Positions 41,958-49,028 of a stretch of DNA of 64,000 nucleotides are shown in pieces (within the stretch, counting starts at the first letter, position 1; each line of letters starts with the position of its first letter). The notes beneath the pieces were generated by a model. That model saw only the letters and a list, made by a program, of their open reading frames with translations, was not told where the DNA came from and made no database searches. The stretch is from assembly GCF_016775475.1 (NCBI RefSeq), contig NZ_JAEUXJ010000008.1:62001-126000 (forward strand), given 5' to 3'. A program made the translations under genes and the position numbers. Source of the DNA: Belnapia mucosa. GTDB taxonomy: Bacteria; Pseudomonadota; Alphaproteobacteria; Acetobacterales; Acetobacteraceae.

Positions 41958-43454
41958 GTGCCAGAGCCTAGGCCTATCGCGATCCTACCCACCGGCATGC
42001 CGGAACTCGACGTCATCCTGCGCGGCGGCCTGCCACGGAACCGATTACATCTGGTCGAAGGCGCACCGGGCGCCGGCAAGACGACCATCGCGCTGCGCTT
42101 CCTCCTCAAAGGCGTCGCCAACGGCGAGCGCTGCCTCTACATCACCCTGTCCGAAACCGTCGAGGAACTGGTCGCCTCCGCCGCTTCGCATGGCTGGTCG
42201 CTCGACGGCATCGATCTCTTCGAACTGGTTCCGGCCGAGGCGGATCTCGAGAACCAGCAAACGGTGCTCTATCCGGCCGAGGCCGAATTCGACGAGACCA
42301 TGCGCACCATCACCGCCCGCATCGAGGCGACCAAGCCCGACCGGGTGGTGCTGGACAGCCTGGCGGAGTTGCGGTTGCTGGCCCAGGACCCCCTGCCCTA
42401 TCGTCGGCAATTGCTCGGCCTCAAGCGTTTCCTCCAGGGCCGCCACATCACCACGATTCTCCTCGACGACCTGACCGGCGGCAAGGGCGATGGCGACCTC
42501 CACAGCCTGGTGCATGGCGTGCTGTCGCTGGAGCAGATCGAGCGCAATTACGGCGCGGCCCGCCGGCGGCTGCGGATCGCCAAGATGCGCGGCTCCGACT
42601 ACCAGAGCGGCTGGCACGATTTCGCTCTCGTCACCGGCGAGGTGCTGGTCTTCCCGAGCCTCATTGCCGAGGAGCACCGGGAGCCGCCGGCGGAGGGTGC
42701 CGTGTCGAGCGGCCTCGCCGGCCTCGACAATCTCCTGGGCGGCGGGCTCGATCGGGGGACGACGACGATACTGGTCGGGCCTTCAGGTGCCGGCAAATCC
42801 TCGATCGCGCTGCGCTATGTCATGGCCGCGGTCGGGCAGGGCGAGCATGCCGTCTATTTCTCCTTCGACGAAACGCTTGAGACGCTCTCGCGCCGCGCCA
42901 CGGCGCTCAATCTCGGCGTGGAGAGCGCGGTCCAGGCGGGCCGGCTCGGCTGGTACCGCAGCAGCCCGTCGCGCCTCTCCCCTGGCGAGTTCGTCTGGCA
43001 GGTCCGCCGCGAGGTCGAGGACAAGCAGGCCCGCATCGTGGTGATCGACAGCCTGAACTCCTATCTCGGCACGATGCCGGAGGAGCAGTCGCTGATTCTC
43101 CAGCTGCATGAGCTGCTGACCTACCTCAACCACAAAGGCGTGGTGACGATCCTGATCCTGGCGCAGCAGGGCGTGGTGGGAGACGTGCAGAACCCCGTCG
43201 ATCTCAGCTTCCTCAGCGATACGGTGGTCGTGCTGCGCTTCTTCGAGGCGGCGGGGGAGTTGCGCAAGGCGATATCGGTCATCAAGAAGCGCACCGGGGT
43301 GCATGAGCTGTCGATCCGTGAATTCCGCCTCTTTCCCGATGGCATGCAGGTCGGCCCACCGCTGCTGGAATTGCGGGGCATCCTGACCGGAGTGCCGGTC
43401 TATGCCGGCCCGAGCGAGCCCCTTCTTGGGCTTGGGGGCAATGAGGCCAGCTGA
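41958..43454 (+). CDS. KaiC-like double-RecA ATPase
   Basis: A 498-residue protein with two KaiC/RadA-type RecA domains. Walker A motifs: GAPGAGKTT with Lys41 and GPSGAGKSS with Lys280. Each is followed by a KaiC-type acidic segment (TLSETVEEL and FSFDETLETL) and a Walker B strand (RVVLDSLAEL and RIVVIDSLNSYL). Unlike cyanobacterial KaiC, no KaiA or KaiB gene is near and the Ser/Thr phosphorylation pair is not recognisable. Start GTG 41958 has GGAGAGG upstream; the frame extends further left without protein-like content. It overlaps the hybrid kinase by 14 bp, a pairing seen for KaiC-like proteins and kinases in other proteobacteria. Confidence 0.88.
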   Translation: MPEPRPIAILPTGMPELDVILRGGLPRNRLHLVEGAPGAGKTTIALRFLLKGVANGERCLYITLSETVEELVASAASHGWSLDGIDLFELVPAEADLENQQTVLYPAEAEFDETMRTITARIEATKPDRVVLDSLAELRLLAQDPLPYRRQLLGLKRFLQGRHITTILLDDLTGGKGDGDLHSLVHGVLSLEQIERNYGAARRRLRIAKMRGSDYQSGWHDFALVTGEVLVFPSLIAEEHREPPAEGAVSSGLAGLDNLLGGGLDRGTTTILVGPSGAGKSSIALRYVMAAVGQGEHAVYFSFDETLETLSRRATALNLGVESAVQAGRLGWYRSSPSRLSPGEFVWQVRREVEDKQARIVVIDSLNSYLGTMPEEQSLILQLHELLTYLNHKGVVTILILAQQGVVGDVQNPVDLSFLSDTVVVLRFFEAAGELRKAISVIKKRTGVHELSIREFRLFPDGMQVGPPLLELRGILTGVPVYAGPSEPLLGLGGNEAS

Positions 43455-45558
43455 TCCCTCATCCCCGGGCCCGGTTCTCGTGCTGGCGCCGGTCGGCCGG
43501 GATGCCAGGGAGATCGAGCGCATCCTGACCGGCATGGGCCTGCCGGCCAAGACCCATGCCGATCTGGCGGGCCTTTGCGAGGATGTGCAGCCCGAAGGCG
43601 GCGCCAGCGTCGCCGCGCTGGTCGTGGCGGAGGAGGCGCTGGCGCGTGGCTCGGCGGGGCTCATCGCCTCCCTGGCGCATCAGCCGGCCTGGTCCGACCT
43701 GCCGGTCCTGGTGCTCACCGCCGGGCGGCATCGGCGTGGCAGCGCGGAGCGCCGGCGGCTGCTCGAGGCCCTGGGCAATGTCACCCTGCTGGAACGCCCG
43801 CTGCATGAGGAGACACTGCGCAGCGCCGTTCGCGCTTCCCTGCGCGCGCGCGATCGCCAGCACGAGACCCGCCGCTACCTGGAGGCGCTGCGGCTTGCGG
43901 CGGAGACGCTGGAATCGCGCGTCGAGGAACGCACCCGCGAGCTGGCGGCCGAAGCAGCCGAACGCGCGCGGGCCGAGGCCGCGCATCGGGCGCTCTACCG
44001 CCAGACGCCGATCGCGCTGCACTCCCTCGACGCGGAAGGCCGGTTGCAGAGCGTCAGCGACCGCTGGCTGGAATTCATGGGCTACGACGCCCGCAGCGAG
44101 GTCATCGGGCGCCATATCACCGAATTCATGACCGAGGATGCCGCCCGGCTGCACCGCATGGTGCATTGGCCACGGCTGCTGGCCGAAGGCGCCTGGGATG
44201 ATGTCGAGTACCGCATGGTCAAGCAGTCCGGCGAGGTGGCCGATGTGCTGGTTTCGGTCCGGGTGGAACGGAACATGGCGGGCGGCTTCGCCCGCACCAT
44301 GGCCGCCCTGGTCGATATCACCGCGCGCCGCCGGGCGGAGGCCGAGCTCGCCAGGGAGATGGCGGAACGCGCCGCCGCGCAGGAACGGCTGCGGCAGGCG
44401 CAGAAGATGGAAGCGCTCGGCCAGCTCGCCGGCGGCGTAGCGCATGATTTCAACAATGCCTCGGCCGCGGTGCTGGCGGGCATCACGCTGCTGGAGCGGC
44501 GCCATGGCGCCGCGCTGGCGGCGGAGGGGATCGGCGCGCTCCGCCTGCTGGCCGGGCTGCGGGAGGGTGCCGAGCGGGGCGTCGCGGTCTCCCGCCGCCT
44601 GCTGGCCTTCGCCCGGCGGGAGGCGCTGAACGCTACCCGGCTGGATCCGGCGGAGCTGCTGGGCGGGCTGCGGGACCTGCTCGGCGGCACGCTCGGCCTC
44701 GGGGTCAGGATGCGGATCGAGGCGCCGACCGGGCTGCCGGCGTTCGAAGCGGATCAGCGGCAGCTGGAGACGGTGCTGATCAACCTCGCCATCAATGCCC
44801 GGGACGCGATGCCCGGGGGCGGCGAGGTCATCCTGGACGCCGCGGCCGAGACGGTGGCCGAGGATAGCGCGCAGCATCCGGCCGGGCTGCGGCCGGGGCG
44901 CTATGTGCGGCTCTCGGTCCGGGATACCGGCATCGGCATGGATGCCGCGACCATGGCGCGGGCGACGGAGCCCTTCTTCACCACCAAGCCGAAGGACCGG
45001 GGAACCGGGCTCGGCCTGTCCATGGCCAGCAGCTTCGCAACCCAATCGGGCGGCGGGTTGCGGCTGGAGAGCGAGCCGGGACGCGGCACGACCGTGATCC
45101 TCTGGCTGCCGCAGGCCGAGGGCCTGGAACCAGCGGCCCCATTGCCAGCCGCAGAGGCGGAGCGGCCGCGGGCCCTTGTGGTCGAGCCGGTCTCGCTGAC
45201 GCGGCGCTACCTGGTCCATTGCCTCCAGGACCTCGCCTGGAACGCGGCGGAGGCGGCGGGCACGGATGAGGCGCAGGCCCTGCTGACGCGGCAGGGCTTC
45301 GACCTGCTGCTGGTGACCGATCCGCTGCCCTCGGGCCCCGATGGCATTACGCTGGCCCGCACCGCGCGCCGCCACCATCCGGGACTGCCCGTCGTGCTGG
45401 TCATCGGCCCGGAGGCCTCGGCCAGGCTGGTGACCCAGGCGGTCCGCGAGGGATTGCGCGTGCTGCGCAAGCCGGTCTCGCCGACGGAACTCGAGGCGAC
45501 GCTCATCTCCCTGCGGCAGCGGCCGGCCAGGGAGTCGCAAGGCGAGGCCGCCGACTAA
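43441..45558 (+). CDS. PAS hybrid histidine kinase paired with KaiC-like protein
   Basis: A 705-residue soluble kinase. The N-terminal ~125 residues resemble a receiver fold without the acidic pocket. A coiled coil (ESRVEERTRELAAEAAERAR) leads to a PAS domain (about 180–300), a HisKA domain with His335 in GGVAHDFNN, and an intact HATPase_c: NLAINARDAMP, VRDTGIGM, FFTTKP, GTGLGLSMA. The C-terminal receiver has phospho-acceptor Asp627 in LLVTDPLPSGPDG and Lys in LRKPVS, but the N-terminal acidic pair is lost (ALVVEPVS), so Mg2+ binding is questionable. It overlaps the KaiC-like gene, suggesting the ATPase is its input or regulator. The stop lies at the edge of an inverted-repeat element. Confidence 0.88.
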   Translation: MRPADPSSPGPVLVLAPVGRDAREIERILTGMGLPAKTHADLAGLCEDVQPEGGASVAALVVAEEALARGSAGLIASLAHQPAWSDLPVLVLTAGRHRRGSAERRRLLEALGNVTLLERPLHEETLRSAVRASLRARDRQHETRRYLEALRLAAETLESRVEERTRELAAEAAERARAEAAHRALYRQTPIALHSLDAEGRLQSVSDRWLEFMGYDARSEVIGRHITEFMTEDAARLHRMVHWPRLLAEGAWDDVEYRMVKQSGEVADVLVSVRVERNMAGGFARTMAALVDITARRRAEAELAREMAERAAAQERLRQAQKMEALGQLAGGVAHDFNNASAAVLAGITLLERRHGAALAAEGIGALRLLAGLREGAERGVAVSRRLLAFARREALNATRLDPAELLGGLRDLLGGTLGLGVRMRIEAPTGLPAFEADQRQLETVLINLAINARDAMPGGGEVILDAAAETVAEDSAQHPAGLRPGRYVRLSVRDTGIGMDAATMARATEPFFTTKPKDRGTGLGLSMASSFATQSGGGLRLESEPGRGTTVILWLPQAEGLEPAAPLPAAEAERPRALVVEPVSLTRRYLVHCLQDLAWNAAEAAGTDEAQALLTRQGFDLLLVTDPLPSGPDGITLARTARRHHPGLPVVLVIGPEASARLVTQAVREGLRVLRKPVSPTELEATLISLRQRPARESQGEAAD

Positions 45559-45717
45559 GGCCCGTTGGACAAGGCCAATCGGGTCGGTCCGGCGGGTCTT
45601 CCAGTCCCCGGTGCGTCGGTCGGCTTGCCGACGCAACCAGCATCGGCTGCGCCGCGCTCCTTCCGGACCAGAAAATCCCTCGCCGGCCCTCAACCTCTGG
45701 CCTTGTCCAACGGGCCT
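45558..45717. repeat. 160-bp element with perfect 20-bp terminal inverted repeats
   Basis: AGGCCCGTTGGACAAGGCCA at 45558–45577 is the exact reverse complement of 45698–45717. Inside are further pairings: GGTCCGG (45586–45592) with CCGGACC (45663–45669), and GCGTCGG (45613–45619) with CCGACGC (45628–45634). The nested symmetry lets most of the element fold into one branched hairpin. No coding frame or target-site duplication is evident. It could be a MITE-like remnant whose left end supplies the last base of the kinase stop codon, a large terminator, or a structured RNA. Confidence 0.75.
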
Positions 45718-45752
45718 GGCAGGGCTGGCGGATTACCCTTGATCTCCACCTC

Positions 45753-45768
45753 CAACATGTCCATGTTG
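45753..45768. promoter_or_regulatory. ArsR operator candidate
   Basis: CAACATG (45753–45759) and CATGTTG (45762–45768) form a perfect inverted repeat with a 2-bp centre, 8 bp before the arsR start codon. Position and symmetry fit the operator of an autoregulated ArsR repressor. Confidence 0.65.
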
Positions 45769-45776
45769 CTCGACAT

Positions 45777-46148
45777 ATGGAAACGAAACAAACCCTCGAA
45801 GCCCTCGCCGCACTGGCCCAGGAGACGCGACTGGCCGTGTTCCGGCTGCTGGTCGAGGCCGGCCTGGAGGGCATGAGCGCCGGCGACATCGCCCGGCAGC
45901 TCGCGGTCCCGCACAACACCATGTCCAGCCATCTCGGCATCCTGGCCCGGGCCGGGCTGGTGACCTCTCGGCGCGAGAGCCGGTCGGTGATCTACGCCGC
46001 CGATTATGCCGGCGTGCGCGGGTTGATCGCCTTCCTGCTGCAGGATTGCTGCAAGGGACGGCCGGAGATCTGCGCGCCGTTGCTCGATGCCGCGCTGGCG
46101 CCCGCCGCCGCGCGCTGCTGCCCACCATCCGCCATGCCGGAGGTCTGA
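45777..46148 (+). CDS. arsR: ArsR-family arsenic-responsive repressor
   Basis: A 123-residue winged-helix repressor (ALAQETRLAVFRLLVEAG, then GDIARQLAVPHNTMSSHLGI as the recognition region). The classic ELCVCDL arsenite site in the DNA-binding helix is absent. Instead there is a C-terminal cysteine cluster, Cys91–Cys92 and Cys99 (DCCKGRPEICA), like the Acidithiobacillus-type ArsR site, plus an extra Cys114–Cys115 pair. It should release its operator when As(III) or Sb(III) binds. It is the first gene of the ars operon; the FAD oxidoreductase starts 2 nt after its stop. Confidence 0.92.
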   Translation: METKQTLEALAALAQETRLAVFRLLVEAGLEGMSAGDIARQLAVPHNTMSSHLGILARAGLVTSRRESRSVIYAADYAGVRGLIAFLLQDCCKGRPEICAPLLDAALAPAAARCCPPSAMPEV

Positions 46149-46150
46149 CC

Positions 46151-47515
46151 ATGCCCGATGCCGCCCTCCCCGATCGCAGCCTGCCCGTGGCCGTCATCGG
46201 CGCCGGGCCGATCGGCCTCGCCGCCGCCGCCCACCTCGCCGCGCGCGGGCTGCAGCCGGTCGTGCTCGAGGCCGGGCCCGGGCCCGGTGCCGCCATCCGC
46301 GCCTGGGGCCATGTGCGGATGTTCTCGCCCTGGCGCTTCAATATCGACAGCGCGGCCCGCGCGCTTCTCGCGGCCGGAGGCTGGCGCGCGCCGGATCCGG
46401 AGGCCTACCCGACCGGCGCCGAGCTCCTTGCCCTCTATGTCGAACCGCTGGCGGAAGCCCTCGCCCAGTCCGGCACCGAGCTGCGCTTCGGTGCCCGGGT
46501 CGTCGGCGTCTCGCGGCGCCATCACGACCGCCTGCATGAGGGCAATCGCACCGCCGCGCCCTTCGTGCTGCACCTCGCCGGCGCGGATGGCGACATCGAT
46601 GTCCTCGAGGCCCGTGCGGTGATCGATTGCTCCGGCACCTGGACCCGCCCGAACCCGGCCGGCGCCCATGGCCTTTCGGCGCCCGGCGAGGCGGCCAATG
46701 CCGACCGCATCTCCTATGGCATCCCCGAGGTGCTGGGGGCCGCCCGAGGCGCCTATGCGGGCGCTACCACGCTGGTGCTGGGCGGCGGCCATTCGGCCAT
46801 GAATGCCGTGCTCGACCTGGTCGCGCTGGCCCGCGAGGAGCCCGGCACGCGCATCCTCTGGGCCTTCCGGCGCCCGCTCGCGGCGGTCAATTTCGGGGGT
46901 GGTGGCGCCGATGGCCTGGCCGCCCGGGGCGCGCTCGGCGCGCAGGCCCGCGCGCTGGTCGAGGCCGGGCAGGTCGAGGCGCTGGCGCCCTTCCTCATCC
47001 ATCGCATCGCGCGCAGCGGCGACGGGCTGCTGGTCCAGGGCGACCGGGGCGGGCGGAGCGAGGCGGTGCGCGCCGACCGGATCATCGTCGCCACCGGCTT
47101 CCGGCCCGACCTGTCCTTCCTGGAGGAGATTCGCCTCGCGCTCGATCCCGCCGTGCAGGCCACGCCCGCACTGGCGCCGCTGATCGACCCCAACCTCCAT
47201 TCCTGCGGCACGGTGCGCCCGCATGGCGAGGCCGAGCTTCGGCACCCGGAGGAGCCCGGCTTCTACATCGCCGGCATGAAGGCCTATGGCCGGGCGCCGA
47301 CCTTCCTGCTGGCGACGGGGCATGAGCAGGTGCGCAGCATCGCCGCCTATCTGGCCGGCGATGTGGCGGCGGCCCGGCGGGTGGAGCTGGTGCTGCCGGA
47401 AACCGGCGTCTGCACCACGCAGCGCCCTGCCCCGGTGGTAGCGCCGGCAGTGGCGTCGGCCTGTTGCGCGCCGGCGCCGGCCCCTTCCTGCTGTTCCCCG
47501 GCGCGGACCGCCTGA
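46151..47515 (+). CDS. Ars-operon FAD-dependent oxidoreductase (ArsO-like)
   Basis: A 454-residue flavoprotein. N-terminal FAD dinucleotide fold VAVIGAGPIGLAAAAHLAARG; second nucleotide-binding motif TTLVLGGGHSAMNAVLDL; and ATGFRPDLSFLEEI near the FAD end, giving a flavin-monooxygenase/thioredoxin-reductase-like layout. FWS-type region WGHVRMFSPWRFNID is typical of the oxidoreductase commonly found between arsR and arsC/acr3 in proteobacteria. The C-terminal tail carries Cys pairs (SACCAPAPAPSCCSP) reminiscent of the extra pair in ArsR and may bind arsenite. The reaction is unknown; ArsO-like NADPH:flavin or organoarsenical oxidation is proposed for relatives. Confidence 0.8.
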   Translation: MPDAALPDRSLPVAVIGAGPIGLAAAAHLAARGLQPVVLEAGPGPGAAIRAWGHVRMFSPWRFNIDSAARALLAAGGWRAPDPEAYPTGAELLALYVEPLAEALAQSGTELRFGARVVGVSRRHHDRLHEGNRTAAPFVLHLAGADGDIDVLEARAVIDCSGTWTRPNPAGAHGLSAPGEAANADRISYGIPEVLGAARGAYAGATTLVLGGGHSAMNAVLDLVALAREEPGTRILWAFRRPLAAVNFGGGGADGLAARGALGAQARALVEAGQVEALAPFLIHRIARSGDGLLVQGDRGGRSEAVRADRIIVATGFRPDLSFLEEIRLALDPAVQATPALAPLIDPNLHSCGTVRPHGEAELRHPEEPGFYIAGMKAYGRAPTFLLATGHEQVRSIAAYLAGDVAAARRVELVLPETGVCTTQRPAPVVAPAVASACCAPAPAPSCCSPARTA

Positions 47516-47535
47516 GCGCCGAAGGAGATCACGCG

Positions 47536-47919
47536 ATGGATGATGTCACGATCTACCACAACCCCGCCTGCGGCACGTCGCGGACCGTGCTCGGCCTGAT
47601 CCGCAACACGGGCGTCGAGCCGCGGGTGGTCGAATACCTCAAGACCCCGCCGAGCCGGGACGAGCTGGCCGGGCTGATCCGGCGCATGGGCATCCCCGTG
47701 CGTGCGGTGCTGCGGGAGAAGGGCACGCCCTATGCGGAACTCGGCCTCGGCGATCCGGCCCTGACCGACGACCAGCTTCTCGATGCGATGATGGCGCATC
47801 CGATCCTGATCAACCGCCCCATCGTGGTGACGCCGCTCGGGGTGAAGCTCTGCCGTCCGTCCGAGACGGTGCTCGACCTCCTGCCGGAGCCGCGGCAGGC
47901 CGCAGGGACGGCGCAGTGA
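47536..47919 (+). CDS. arsC: Glutaredoxin-linked arsenate reductase
   Basis: A 127-residue ArsC of the glutaredoxin/glutathione class. The active-site Cys12 lies in IYHNPACGTSR, and the arsenate-binding arginines appear in LINRPIVVTPLG and KLCRPSE. YAELGLGDP and TDDQLLDAMMAHP are family blocks. It reduces arsenate to arsenite for export by the downstream ACR3 pump. Start ATG at 47536 has GAAGGAGAT about 7 nt upstream; the longer frame is only the end of the preceding gene's region. The stop overlaps the acr3 GTG by 4 bp. Confidence 0.95.
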   Translation: MDDVTIYHNPACGTSRTVLGLIRNTGVEPRVVEYLKTPPSRDELAGLIRRMGIPVRAVLREKGTPYAELGLGDPALTDDQLLDAMMAHPILINRPIVVTPLGVKLCRPSETVLDLLPEPRQAAGTAQ

Positions 47920-48995
47920 GCGGCGGGGCGGCGGCCAGCGCAGCCGCGGCCGCCAAGGCGCCCTCCATGGGCGTGTTCGAGCGCTACCTGACCCTCTGGG
48001 TGGCGCTGTGCATCATCGCCGGTATCCTGCTGGGGCAGGCGGTCCCCGCCCTGTTCCGCCTGATCGGCGAGGCAACCCTGGCCGAGGTGAACCTGCCGGT
48101 CGCCCTGCTGGTCTGGCTGATGATCGTGCCCATGCTGCTCAAGATCGATCTCGGCGCCCTGGGGCAGGTGCGGGCGCATTGGCGCGGGATCGCGGCGACG
48201 GTGGCGGTGAACTGGCTGGTGAAGCCCTTCTCCATGGCGTTGCTGGGCTGGCTGTTCATCGGCGGCCTGTTCCGCGCCTACCTGCCCGCCGAGCAGATCG
48301 ACAGCTACATGGCCGGGCTGATCCTGCTGGCCGCGGCGCCCTGCACCGCCATGGTCTTCGTCTGGTCGAACCTAGTGGATGGCGAGCCGCATTTCACCCT
48401 GTCGCAGGTGGCGCTCAACGACCTGATCATGGTGGTGGCCTTCGCGCCGGTGGTCGGGCTGCTGCTCGGCCTGTCGTCCATCACCGTGCCCTGGAACACC
48501 CTGCTGCTCTCGGTCGTGCTCTATATCGTGGTGCCGGTCGCCATGGCGCAGCTCTGGCGCCGGGCGGTGCTGCGGCAGGGCGGGCCGGCGGCGCTGGAGC
48601 GGCGGCTGCGGATGCTGGCGCCGCTATCCCTTGCGGCCCTGCTGCTGACCCTCGTGCTGCTGTTCGGGCTCCAGGGCGACCAGATCATGCGCCAGCCGCT
48701 CGTCATCGCCCTACTGGCGGTGCCGATCCTGATCCAGGTCTATGCCAATGCCGGCCTGGCCTATTGGCTGAACCGGCGGCTCGGGGTGGCGTGGTGCGTC
48801 GCCGGCCCCTCGGCCCTGATCGGCGCCTCCAACTTCTTCGAACTGGCGGTGGCGACGGCCATCGCCCTGTTCGGCTTCCAGTCCGGCGCGGCCCTGGCGA
48901 CGGTGGTGGGCGTGCTGATCGAGGTGCCGGTGATGCTCTCGGTGGTGCAGATCGTCCGCCGCACCCGCCCCTGGTACGAGCGGCGCGCGGGCTGA
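47916..48995 (+). CDS. acr3: ACR3-family arsenite efflux permease
   Basis: A 359-residue, ten-helix membrane transporter of the ACR3 (BART superfamily) type. Family landmarks: the N-terminal FERYLTLWVALCIIAGILLG, PVALLVWLMIVPMLLKID, the essential Cys143 in APCTAMVFVWS, and GASNFFELAVATAIALFGFQ (exactly 20 residues) near the C-terminus. It exports As(III) using the proton motive force, completing the resistance operon arsR–oxidoreductase–arsC–acr3. The GTG start overlaps the arsC stop (GTGA). It converges on the molybdenum enzyme gene 33 bp downstream. Confidence 0.95.
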   Translation: MSGGAAASAAAAAKAPSMGVFERYLTLWVALCIIAGILLGQAVPALFRLIGEATLAEVNLPVALLVWLMIVPMLLKIDLGALGQVRAHWRGIAATVAVNWLVKPFSMALLGWLFIGGLFRAYLPAEQIDSYMAGLILLAAAPCTAMVFVWSNLVDGEPHFTLSQVALNDLIMVVAFAPVVGLLLGLSSITVPWNTLLLSVVLYIVVPVAMAQLWRRAVLRQGGPAALERRLRMLAPLSLAALLLTLVLLFGLQGDQIMRQPLVIALLAVPILIQVYANAGLAYWLNRRLGVAWCVAGPSALIGASNFFELAVATAIALFGFQSGAALATVVGVLIEVPVMLSVVQIVRRTRPWYERRAG

Positions 48996-49028
48996 CCGGG
49001 CGGGTGCCAACCGGCCCCGCCCTTCCGA

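Noticed and set aside
45558..45717. Complete insertion sequence
   Set aside because: Only 160 bp, no transposase frame and no visible target-site duplication; kept only as an inverted-repeat element.
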